Shown here: positions 42,445-49,975 of the stretch, one piece after another
Layout: each line of letters begins with the position of its first letter
How positions within the stretch are numbered: the first letter of the stretch is position 1
Assembly: GCF_001611275.1 (NCBI RefSeq)
Contig: NZ_CP015080.1
Location: 434,001 to 498,000 of the forward strand
Direction of reading: 5' to 3'
Source: Desulfuromonas sp. DDH964
GTDB taxonomy: Bacteria > Desulfobacterota > Desulfuromonadia > Desulfuromonadales > DDH964
DNA: 64,000 nt
The notes under the pieces: generated by a model
What the model was told of the DNA's origin: nothing
Databases searched by the model: none
Seen by the model: only the letters and a program-made list of their open reading frames with translations
Made by a program: the position numbers and the translations under genes

Positions 42445-43494
42445 TCAGGCGGCCTTGCGCAGGAACCTGTCCTGGTCGAAGGGCACCTGATTTTTGAGCA
42501 TGTAATAGACGGCACGACCGAGACGATGGGCCAGGATGGCCAGGGCTTTCCCCTTGCCGTGCTTGCTGGCCAGGCGTTGCAGCATGGTTTGAGCCGGCTT
42601 GTTCCCTTTGAGCATCAGCACCACGGCCTCGCCAAAAGCCCAGCGCAGATGGGCGTTGCCGATCTTCTTGCCCGAATGGCCATAATGCTTGCCGTTCGAT
42701 TCCTTGCCCGGCTTGACCAGCCGGCAATAGGAGGCAAAGTCCTGCTCGCGGGGGAAGCGGGCGATGTCCTCGATCTCGTAGAGCATCACCATGCCGAGGA
42801 TCTTGCCGACCCCGGGAATCGATTTGAGCAGCGCCAGGTTGATCGGATCATGACCGGTGGCGATGCGCTCCAGTTCCCGCTCCAGTCGATCCAGCAGCTG
42901 TTCGTAATGTTCGATGGTGAGCAGGTCGACCTCGACCATGCGACGTACCACCGAATCGGGAAACTTTTTGAGCAGATCACCGCGCTCGCTCGGTTTGGCG
43001 ATACGTCCCAGCGGCTCGGGGAGGTTGTACTGGGTGGCGGTGTTCTGGATGTGGGCGAAGAGTTCGCCCCGTTTGCGGGCGAGATGATTGCGGCGGCGCA
43101 GCAAGTCCCTCGTCGCCCGCATCGGCTTGGGGTAGGTATAGGCCAGCGGAAAAGAACCGCCGCGCAGCAGTACGGCGATCTTGTGGGAATCGATGCGATC
43201 GTTCTTGGCCTTGCCGCCGTGAATTGCCTTCATGTAGAGGGCATGACCGAGGACGAAGTCAATCTCCTGCTCGGTGCACAGATCGGCCAGCCAGTACCAG
43301 GTAAACATGCACTCGCAGCCGACCACGATGCCGGAGCGGTAGGGTTTGATCAGTCGCAGGAAGTTTTTCGGTTTGGTCGGGATGTTCTGATGAACCACCA
43401 CCTCGCCGGTCGCATCAAGGATGCAGACGTACATGGCGTCTGCATGCAGATCGACGCCGCAATAGAATTGGTGCTGTTTCGTGTAGAATTTCAT
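42445..43494 (-). CDS. IS110-family transposase (DEDD), left copy
   Basis: A 349-residue transposase. The N-terminal RuvC-like DEDD domain begins FYCGVDLHADAMYVCILDAT with the first Asp and continues with GCECMFTWYWLADLC (Glu) and GGKAKNDRIDSHKIAVLL (Asp pair). The C-terminal Tnp20 domain has LALLKSIPGVGKILGMVMLY and the serine region FASYCRLVKPGKESNGKHYG. The product is identical to that at 47765-48814. The start ATG is behind AAAGGAGCCTGCACC. IS21 lies 48 bases upstream of the start, separating the gene from its natural 5' end. Confidence 0.93.
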   Translation of the reverse strand: MKFYTKQHQFYCGVDLHADAMYVCILDATGEVVVHQNIPTKPKNFLRLIKPYRSGIVVGCECMFTWYWLADLCTEQEIDFVLGHALYMKAIHGGKAKNDRIDSHKIAVLLRGGSFPLAYTYPKPMRATRDLLRRRNHLARKRGELFAHIQNTATQYNLPEPLGRIAKPSERGDLLKKFPDSVVRRMVEVDLLTIEHYEQLLDRLERELERIATGHDPINLALLKSIPGVGKILGMVMLYEIEDIARFPREQDFASYCRLVKPGKESNGKHYGHSGKKIGNAHLRWAFGEAVVLMLKGNKPAQTMLQRLASKHGKGKALAILAHRLGRAVYYMLKNQVPFDQDRFLRKAA

Positions 43495-43547
43495 GGTGCA
43501 GGCTCCTTTCTTTGAGAGGGTTTCTTGTTTCTCAAAGGATACTGCGT

Positions 43548-43660
43548 ATTCCGAGCCAAACTTTCCACCGATTCCGATGCAAACTTGCCACTGATTCCGA
43601 TCCAAACTTGCCAGTCATTCCGACGCAAGGTTTCCACCCGTTCCGATCCAAACTTTCCAG
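43548..43660 (+). repeat. Five 23-bp repeats at the left end of IS21
   Basis: Units start at 43548, 43571, 43594, 43617 and 43640 with the consensus ATTCCGATCCAAACTTTCC. They are directly joined, with no spacers, and are the transposase binding sites typical of IS21 ends. Confidence 0.9.
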
Positions 43661-43765
43661 TTTGAGCGGAAGAGGTCGGTGAATCTGTCAGACTGATCAA
43701 AGTTCTCGCGACGCTGGGTAACCGCGGGGTACAACCTTCTGGACTTTTTCCAGGAGGTGGTCCCA

Positions 43766-45313
43766 TTGGCACACACGAGGTTATCCATGCGCAAGATCAA
43801 GGACGTTCTGCGTCTGCATTACGAAGCCGGCCTGACACAGCGGGCCATCGCCCGCTCCGTCGGCACGTCACACACCACGGTGGGCGAATTTCTGAGACGC
43901 GCCGCTCACGCCGGGTTGTCTTGGCCGCTGCCAGAGAATCTGGACGAAACCCGACTTGAACAGTTGCTCTTTCCGCCAGCGCCAGTCATTCCCGCCGACC
44001 AGCGCCCCATGCCCGACTGGGCGACCATCCATCAGGAACTCAAGCGCAAGGGCGTCACCCTGGGGCTGCTCTGGGAGGAATACCAGAACAGCCATCCCGA
44101 GGGGTATCGCTACAGCCGTTTCTGCGATCTGTACCGTGAGTGGTCCGGCAAACTGCGTCTGTCGATGCGTCAGGTGCACAAAGCCGGCGAGAAGCTGTTT
44201 GTCGACTACACCGGCCAGACCCTGCCGATCGTCGACCGCCGCACCGGCGAGATCCGCGAAGCGCAACTGTTCGTCGCGGCCCTGGGGGCGAGTTCCCAGA
44301 CGTTTGCCGAAGCCACCTGGACCCAAGGGCTGCCGGACTGGATCGGCTCGCATGTCCGGGCCTTCTCCTTCTACGGCGGAGTGCCCGAGATCGTTGTTCC
44401 GGACAACCTGAAAAGCGCCGTCTCCAAACCCTGCCGCTACGAACCGGACATCAACCCCACCTATGCGGAGCTGGCCGCTCACTATGGCTGCGCGGTGATT
44501 CCGGCGCGGGTGCGCAAACCCAAAGACAAGGCCAAGGTCGAGGCGGCGGTTCTGGTCGCCGAGCGCTTCATCCTGGCGCGGCTGCGCAACCGTACCTTCT
44601 TCAGTCTGGCCGAGGCCAACGCCGCCATTCGGGAGCTGGTGGAGCACCTCAACCGGCGCCCCTTCAAGAAGCTTCCCGGCTGCCGCCAGCAGCTCTTCGA
44701 CACCCTGGAACGTCCGGCTCTGAATCCTCTGCCGGCGACCCCCTATACGTTCGCCGAATGGCGCCATGCGCGGGTCAACATCGATTACCATGCCGAAGTC
44801 GACCACCACTACTACTCGGTCCCGTATGTGCTGGTGAAGCAGCAGCTCGACGTGCGCCTGACGGCGACCACCGTCGAATTTCTGCACAAAGGGCAACGGG
44901 TGGCCTCCCATGTCCGCTCCTCTGAGCGCGGTCGCCACACCACTCTCGGCGAGCACATGCCCAAAAGCCACAGGGAGTATGCCGAATGGACGCCGCAGCG
45001 CCTGGTTTCCTGGGCGGCCAAAACCGGACCGCACACCGCCGCCTTGGCAGAGAAGATCCTGGCCTCACGGGCCCATCCCCAGCAGGGCTACCGCAGCGTC
45101 CTGGGGCTGATCCGGCTGGCCAAGACCTACACGCCCGAGCGCCTGGAGGCGGCCTGCCAGCGGGCCCTGGCAACAAACGCCTGTCGCCTCAAGAGCGTCG
45201 CCTCGATCCTCAAAACCGGACTGGACCGCCAGTCGCTCCCCGAGTCCACCGAGTCCCAACTCTCATTGCTGCCGAGTCACGACAACATCCGCGGCGCCGG
45301 CTACTACCACTGA
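43766..45313 (+). CDS. istA: IS21-family transposase IstA
   Basis: About 515 residues. An N-terminal helix-turn-helix (MRKIKDVLRLHYEAGLTQRA) is followed by the integrase core with VDYTGQTLPIVDR, VPDNLKSAVSK and the Glu in KDKAKVEAAVLVAERF, then a C-terminal Mu-type domain. The TTG at 43766 is chosen because AGGAGG lies 8 bases upstream and relatives begin MANKR-x-x-MRKIK; an ATG at 43787 is the alternative. istB follows 14 bases later. Confidence 0.92.
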   Translation: MAHTRLSMRKIKDVLRLHYEAGLTQRAIARSVGTSHTTVGEFLRRAAHAGLSWPLPENLDETRLEQLLFPPAPVIPADQRPMPDWATIHQELKRKGVTLGLLWEEYQNSHPEGYRYSRFCDLYREWSGKLRLSMRQVHKAGEKLFVDYTGQTLPIVDRRTGEIREAQLFVAALGASSQTFAEATWTQGLPDWIGSHVRAFSFYGGVPEIVVPDNLKSAVSKPCRYEPDINPTYAELAAHYGCAVIPARVRKPKDKAKVEAAVLVAERFILARLRNRTFFSLAEANAAIRELVEHLNRRPFKKLPGCRQQLFDTLERPALNPLPATPYTFAEWRHARVNIDYHAEVDHHYYSVPYVLVKQQLDVRLTATTVEFLHKGQRVASHVRSSERGRHTTLGEHMPKSHREYAEWTPQRLVSWAAKTGPHTAALAEKILASRAHPQQGYRSVLGLIRLAKTYTPERLEAACQRALATNACRLKSVASILKTGLDRQSLPESTESQLSLLPSHDNIRGAGYYH

Positions 45314-45327
45314 CCAAGGAGACCACC

Positions 45328-46083
45328 ATGCTCAGCCACCCCACCGACGACAAACTGCGCGCCCTCAAGCTGACCGGCATGCTCAAGGCCCTTCAGGAAC
45401 AGCGCCTTAGCGAGACCGCCGATGCCTTGAGCTTCGAGGAGCGCCTCGGCCTGCTGGTCGACCGCGAGCAGACCGAGCGCGACAGCCGCCGGCTCACCAC
45501 TCGCCTGCGCACGGCCCGGCTGCGTCAGAGCGCCTGCATCGAGGACCTCGACTGGAGGGCACCCCGGGGACTCGACCGCGACCTCGTGCTGGCGCTGGCC
45601 GGCGGTCGCTACCTCGCCAAGGGCCACAACATTCTCATCACCGGCCCCACCGGCGTCGGCAAGAGCTACCTCGCCTGCGCCTTGGCTCACAAGGCCTGCC
45701 GCCTCGGCTGCAAGACCCTCTACCTGCGCCTGCCCCGCTTCCTGGAGGAACTGGCCCTCGCGCGGGCCGACGGCCGCTACCCCAAGATGATGGATAGAGT
45801 CGCCAAGACTCAACTGCTCGTCCTCGACGATTGGGGGCTCGCCCCCATGACCGCCGCCGGTTGCCGCGATCTGCTCGAAATCCTCGAGGACCGCCACAAT
45901 CTGCGTTCGACCCTGATCACCAGCCAGCTTCCGGTCGAAGCCTGGCACGACTACCTCGGGGATCCGACGGTCGCCGACGCCATCCTCGACCGCCTCATCC
46001 ACAACGCCTACCGGCTCACCTTGAAAGGAGAATCGATGCGCAAACGGCGATCCCAGCTTGACCCGATCGGCAACTTGGCGTAA
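45328..46083 (+). CDS. istB: IS21-family ATPase IstB
   Basis: A 251-residue AAA+ helper of transposition, with Walker A GPTGVGKSYLACALAHKA, Walker B QLLVLDDWGLAPM and sensor residues in STLITSQLPVEAWHDYLGDP. The start is the ATG behind AAGGAGACCACC. It forms oligomers on target DNA and directs IstA. Confidence 0.95.
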   Translation: MLSHPTDDKLRALKLTGMLKALQEQRLSETADALSFEERLGLLVDREQTERDSRRLTTRLRTARLRQSACIEDLDWRAPRGLDRDLVLALAGGRYLAKGHNILITGPTGVGKSYLACALAHKACRLGCKTLYLRLPRFLEELALARADGRYPKMMDRVAKTQLLVLDDWGLAPMTAAGCRDLLEILEDRHNLRSTLITSQLPVEAWHDYLGDPTVADAILDRLIHNAYRLTLKGESMRKRRSQLDPIGNLA

Positions 46084-46113
46084 GACAAAAACTCCAGCGT
46101 CGCTACGCTCCGA

Positions 46114-47421
46114 TCACTGGCAACTTTGCCTTGGAACGAGTGGCAACTTTGCGCTGGAACGGCTGGCAACTTTCATCGGAATCCGCAGGATACCGGATGG
46201 TCCGGTATCTATGGAGGGGGCCTGCACTAGTATCAAGATAGAGAACTGGTTGAGGGCGGCCTTCCAGTCCCGAATCGGCAGGGTCCATTTCTTGGCGATA
46301 TTGTTCAGCGCCAGGTAGAGCAGTTTGAACATGGCTGCGTCGTTGGGGAATGAGCCCCGGTTCTTGGTGACCTTGCGCAGCGACATGTTTAGCGATTCGA
46401 TCGCATTGGTGGTGTAGATCACCTTGCGAATCTCCGCCGGGTAGGCGAAAAAAGGGGTGATTCTCTCCCAGTTGCGCCGCCAGGACTGGCCGATGGAGGG
46501 GTGGGTTTTATCCCACTTCGCTTCGAACTCCGTCAGGTTCATTTCGGCCTGCTCGGCCGTCGCGGCCTGGTAAATGGACTTCAGATCGGCCGCCACTTCC
46601 TTGCGCTGTTTCCAGGAGACGTAGCGGAGAGAATGGCGCACCATGTGAACGAGGCAGAGCTGGACCTGGGTGCGAGGAAAGACTGCTTCGATGGCCTCGG
46701 GGAAACCTTTGAGCCCGTCCACGCAGGCGATGAAGATGTCTTCGACACCCCGGTTTTTCAACTCGGTCACCACCTGTAGCCAGAACTTGGCGCCCTCGTT
46801 CTCGGCCACCCACATGCCCAGGACCTCCTTGATGCCGTCCAGGGTGACGCCCAGGGCCAGGTAGACCGCTTTATTGCTGACGTGGCCGTTGTCTCGCACC
46901 TTGACCCGGACCGCGTCCATATAGACGATGGGATAGAGGGCGTCGAGCGGTCGGTTCTGCCAGATCTTGACCTCGTCCGCGACGGCATCGGTCACGCTGG
47001 AAATGAGGGCGGGAGAGACCTCGACGCCATAAATCTCTTCCAGATGCCCCTGGATCTCCCGGGTCGTCATCCCCCGGGCGTAGAGGGAGATGATCTTGCC
47101 GTCGAAGCCGGCGAAGCGGGTCTGGCCCTTGGGAATGATGAGCGGCTCGAAGCTGCTGTCCCGGTCACGCGGAACCTCGATCGGCAGTTTGCCGAATTCG
47201 CCCTTGATGGTTTTGGCCGACTTGCCATTGCGGGCATTGCCGCCTTTCGTGGCCACGGGAGCATGCTTCTCGTGCCCCAGGTGTTGGGTCAATTCCGCTT
47301 CCAAAGCTCGTTCCAGAAGGGCCTTGGTGAGCTGTTTAAGCAAGCCGGTTTCGCCGATCAGGTCTTCGGGCTTCTTGTAGTCGGCAAGCAGACGGTCCAG
47401 CAGATCTTTTTCGATGGCCAT
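46114..47421 (-). pseudogene. IS256-family transposase gene with its 3' end displaced
   Basis: The open frame gives 435 residues, of which the first 395 are a normal IS256 (Mutator-type) transposase: ELTQHLGHEKHAP, the DDE residues in YPIVYMDAVRVKVRD, FIACVDGLKGFPEAIEAV and KVIYTTNAIESLNMSLRKVT, and NIAKKWTLPIRDWKAALNQF. After FSIL the frame runs into IS110 and IS21 sequence, giving a foreign tail of about 40 residues. The catalytic residues are intact, so some activity is possible. The start ATG follows AAGGAG. Confidence 0.88.
46119..46187 (+). repeat. Three 23-bp repeats at the right end of IS21
   Basis: Units start at 46119, 46142 and 46165 with GGCAACTTTGC-N4-GGAAC character, the inverted counterpart of the left-end repeats. 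The last unit contains the terminal CA at 46187. Confidence 0.88.
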
Positions 47422-47489
47422 GGGGGCTCCTTAGAGGGTGGGGTCCCGGTGTACCCCTGAATGGCCATTTACACAATCTTTTTTACACC

Positions 47490-47676
47490 CTCGCTCCTCC
47501 CGGTGACGTATGTCTATATCCAGAAAGTTGTCACGAAGCAGTAATCACCGCTGATTGCATCAAGCTTCGACTAGTTTCAAGTATGTTGAACAAGTTGTTT
47601 TTCCTGCGAGCAATTGAGTCGAAAGTTATAAAAAACCAAATCCTTGGAGTGACTAAAGGTGTCGCGCAGTTAAATG
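47490..47676. other. 187-base AT-rich remnant between IS256 and IS110
   Basis: No gene is visible. The base composition is clearly lower in GC than all neighbours. It is bounded by the IS256 terminus and the right IS110 copy and may be left over from the original island or from another, lost element. Confidence 0.6.
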
Positions 47677-47764
47677 ATACTAGTGCAGGCCCCCTCCATA
47701 GATACCGGACCATCCGGTATCCTTTGAGAAACAAGAAACCCTCTCAAAGAAAGGAGCCTGCACC

Positions 47765-48814
47765 ATGAAATTCTACACGAAACAGCACCAATTCTATTGC
47801 GGCGTCGATCTGCATGCAGACGCCATGTACGTCTGCATCCTTGATGCGACCGGCGAGGTGGTGGTTCATCAGAACATCCCGACCAAACCGAAAAACTTCC
47901 TGCGACTGATCAAACCCTACCGCTCCGGCATCGTGGTCGGCTGCGAGTGCATGTTTACCTGGTACTGGCTGGCCGATCTGTGCACCGAGCAGGAGATTGA
48001 CTTCGTCCTCGGTCATGCCCTCTACATGAAGGCAATTCACGGCGGCAAGGCCAAGAACGATCGCATCGATTCCCACAAGATCGCCGTACTGCTGCGCGGC
48101 GGTTCTTTTCCGCTGGCCTATACCTACCCCAAGCCGATGCGGGCGACGAGGGACTTGCTGCGCCGCCGCAATCATCTCGCCCGCAAACGGGGCGAACTCT
48201 TCGCCCACATCCAGAACACCGCCACCCAGTACAACCTCCCCGAGCCGCTGGGACGTATCGCCAAACCGAGCGAGCGCGGTGATCTGCTCAAAAAGTTTCC
48301 CGATTCGGTGGTACGTCGCATGGTCGAGGTCGACCTGCTCACCATCGAACATTACGAACAGCTGCTGGATCGACTGGAGCGGGAACTGGAGCGCATCGCC
48401 ACCGGTCATGATCCGATCAACCTGGCGCTGCTCAAATCGATTCCCGGGGTCGGCAAGATCCTCGGCATGGTGATGCTCTACGAGATCGAGGACATCGCCC
48501 GCTTCCCCCGCGAGCAGGACTTTGCCTCCTATTGCCGGCTGGTCAAGCCGGGCAAGGAATCGAACGGCAAGCATTATGGCCATTCGGGCAAGAAGATCGG
48601 CAACGCCCATCTGCGCTGGGCTTTTGGCGAGGCCGTGGTGCTGATGCTCAAAGGGAACAAGCCGGCTCAAACCATGCTGCAACGCCTGGCCAGCAAGCAC
48701 GGCAAGGGGAAAGCCCTGGCCATCCTGGCCCATCGTCTCGGTCGTGCCGTCTATTACATGCTCAAAAATCAGGTGCCCTTCGACCAGGACAGGTTCCTGC
48801 GCAAGGCCGCCTGA
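47765..48814 (+). CDS. IS110-family transposase (DEDD), right copy
   Basis: 349 residues, identical in protein sequence to the left copy. Catalytic candidates are Asp in GVDLHADAMYV, Glu in GCECMFTWYW and the Asp residues in KAKNDRIDSHK; the Tnp20 domain includes SIPGVGKILGMVMLYEIEDI. It keeps its natural upstream region and downstream non-coding RNA region, so this is the copy most likely to be active. Confidence 0.94.
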   Translation: MKFYTKQHQFYCGVDLHADAMYVCILDATGEVVVHQNIPTKPKNFLRLIKPYRSGIVVGCECMFTWYWLADLCTEQEIDFVLGHALYMKAIHGGKAKNDRIDSHKIAVLLRGGSFPLAYTYPKPMRATRDLLRRRNHLARKRGELFAHIQNTATQYNLPEPLGRIAKPSERGDLLKKFPDSVVRRMVEVDLLTIEHYEQLLDRLERELERIATGHDPINLALLKSIPGVGKILGMVMLYEIEDIARFPREQDFASYCRLVKPGKESNGKHYGHSGKKIGNAHLRWAFGEAVVLMLKGNKPAQTMLQRLASKHGKGKALAILAHRLGRAVYYMLKNQVPFDQDRFLRKAA

Positions 48815-49323
48815 CGCGGAGGGGGCGGATCAGCCAGACCGTCTAACTGGAGGCAACCACAGCGGCGAGATAAGCTCGGCGGCCATAAGCAAGCGCAGAC
48901 TTCTGGGCCAACAGCCCGACTTGGGCCGCATCATCCGCCAACTTCCGCCAGCCGGTTTGTTTTGATTGGAGGTCCACCCCGCTCCAACAGCTTGCGCGAT
49001 GGTCCAAAGGGCCCGCGCCGGATTCTGCCCCTTCCCCGATCCCGCACCTAACTGCGGCCATCGGCACCAAGATGGACCTCGCTATTTTGATTGGGACGGC
49101 ATGAGGGCACGAGCGTGATTCCAGGCGGCAGGGAGGACTCGAAAGAGCCCCTGCGTACAGAGCCTCGATAAGTGTTTGGAGCAGAATTCGTCTGCAGCCA
49201 GAAGTGAATCCCAAGCCGGAACCCGGTTGGCTCTTAAGAGATCAGTCGCTTGTCAAAGAACGGGAGGAAAAACCTTTTTCGTTATCGGACTTTTTTACCC
49301 TTGACGGCCGGGGGCCTGATAAG
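48815..49323 (+). ncRNA. Long 3' non-coding region of IS1111-type element, candidate guide (seek/bridge) RNA, right copy
   Basis: 509 bases after the transposase stop, nearly identical to the left copy apart from a block at 49136-49159 (GACTCGAAAGAGCCCCTGCG and four further bases) and five scattered substitutions. The position downstream of the gene is where IS1111 elements encode their target-choosing RNA. The exact RNA ends cannot be read from sequence. Confidence 0.5.
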
Positions 49324-49889
49324 GGTTAGTCTTGCGCGATTCAGCACAATTGGGTTCCCTCTCCCCCCTCTCGCCGAACAAAACCAAATCGTCGCCGAAG
49401 TCGAACGCCGCCTCTTCCATCGTCGCCGGAGCCGAAGCCCAGGTCGACGCCAACCTGCGCCGCGCCGAGCGCCTGCGCCAATCGATCCTCAAACAAGCCT
49501 TCTCCGGGGGGCTCGTCCCCCAGGACGAGGGCGACGAACCGACCAGCGTGCTGCTGGAGCGGATACGGACCAAAGCGCCCTCACCCCAGCCCCTCTCCCA
49601 GAGGGCGAGGGGTATAAAGGCAGCCCCTCTCCCCAGGGGAGAGGGTGGCCGCAGGCCGGGTGAGGGGGAACCGGCTTCCGCCGCCGGCACCGCCTTCACC
49701 TGCATCGACGACGTCACCGCCGCCATCCTCGCCCACATGCAACCCGGCCACGACTACGCCCGCGCCGAACTTGCCGATCCGCTCGGTCTCTCCACCGGCC
49801 AGTGGAATGCGGCGATTCAGGAATTGAAGCGGATAGGGAAGGTGCGGCAGACGGGGGAAAAGCGCGGGGCGCGGTATCAACGCACTTAA
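49324..49889 (+). pseudogene. hsdS: Type I restriction specificity subunit (hsdS) remnant
   Basis: Directly after the IS110 end the bases encode GFPLPPLAEQNQIVAEVERRL, the start of the conserved helix after the second target domain of HsdS. An extra T after this point shifts the frame, and IVAGAEAQVDANLRRAERLR, QSILKQAFSGGLVPQDEGDE follow in the next frame. Later comes an in-frame insertion of a palindromic repeat (49578-49666), and then a winged-helix-like tail (ARAELADPLGLSTGQWNAAI). Both target recognition domains are missing, so no functional specificity subunit can be made from this copy. Confidence 0.85.
49578..49666 (+). repeat. Palindromic CCCTCACCC...GGGTGAGGG repeat inside hsdS remnant
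   Basis: Ends CCCTCACCC (49578-49586) and GGGTGAGGG (49658-49666) are inverted. An inner perfect hairpin is CCCTCTCCCC / GGGGAGAGGG around one A (near 49624-49645). Repeats of this character are widely scattered in proteobacterial genomes. Here it is translated in frame as a Pro/Arg/Gly-rich insert. Confidence 0.8.
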
Positions 49890-49896
49890 CACAAAA

Positions 49897-49921
49897 GCAA
49901 TGTGCAAAATATGCATATTGC
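49897..49921. promoter_or_regulatory. Inverted repeat before the rhuM-fic gene
   Basis: GCAAT-GT-GCA and TGC-AT-ATTGC are inverted arms around AAATA. It lies 55 bases before the ATG in an AT-rich stretch, where a promoter would be expected, so it may be the operator of the gene. Confidence 0.45.
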
Positions 49922-49925
49922 TTCC

Positions 49926-49954
49926 GCAGTGTTCCGGAATTTCCGGAGCACTGC
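49926..49954. other. Leader hairpin before the rhuM-fic gene
   Basis: GCAGTG-T-TCCGG pairs with CCGGA-G-CACTGC around AATTT. It ends 21 bases before the ATG and could restrain translation of a toxic product. Confidence 0.45.
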
Positions 49955-49975
49955 TTCGAAGGACGGAGTTGAGTC

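Larger units (their letters stand above)
43543..46187 (+). mobile_element. IS21-family element with 6-bp target duplication
   Basis: 2645 bases starting TGCGTATTCCGA and ending TCGGAATCCGCA, so TG...CA termini with inverted repeats. The flanks 43537-43542 and 46188-46193 are both GGATAC, a direct target duplication of the size known for IS21. It carries istA and istB and multiple 23-bp terminal repeats. It inserted in the 5' region of the left IS110 copy, and the insertion is clean, so it is the youngest layer. Confidence 0.93.
41927..46233 (-). mobile_element. IS110 family (IS1111 group) element, left copy, split by IS21
   Basis: The element comprises 41927-43542 plus 46188-46233, with IS21 between. 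It is inserted in the IS256 transposase gene, with a TG pair repeated at both junctions (41925-41926 and 46234-46235 on the plus strand as CA). Subterminal inverted repeats CAGGCCCCC lie close to the two ends, the feature of the IS1111 group. It is an inverted near-copy of 47677-49323; the transposases are identical. Confidence 0.85.
41859..47489 (-). mobile_element. IS256-family element, interrupted by IS110 which is interrupted by IS21
   Basis: Ends are GGTGTAAATCAGTTTGTG at 41859 and, inverted, GGTGTAAAAAAGATTGTG ending at 47489; both continue to TAAATGGC, as expected for IS256 terminal repeats. The transposase runs from 47421 leftwards and is broken at 46234 by an IS110 copy; its true C-terminus (FEGRLPVY) resumes at 41924-41898. 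The 8-base flanks (GAGACGGC and CTCGCTCC) do not match, so flanking DNA was lost or rearranged after insertion. Confidence 0.85.
47677..49323 (+). mobile_element. IS110 family (IS1111 group) element, right copy, intact
   Basis: 1647 bases from ATACTAGTG to CCTGATAAG. Subterminal inverted repeats CAGGCCCCC lie at 47686-47694 and 49310-49318 (inverted). There are 88 bases before and 509 bases after the transposase gene, the layout of the IS1111 group. A GATACCGG/CCGGTATC hairpin lies before the gene. It is flanked by TG on the left but GG on the right, so no exact core duplication remains. Confidence 0.88.

Noticed and set aside
42526-43515. Open frames of 329 codons antisense to both IS110 transposases (also 47744-48733)
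   Set aside because: They repeat exactly only because the elements repeat. The sense frames carry all the DEDD and Tnp20 motifs.
43548-43660. Regular 23-bp repeats that could suggest a small CRISPR array
   Set aside because: Units are directly joined with no spacers and lie at the end of IS21, where such repeats are transposase binding sites.
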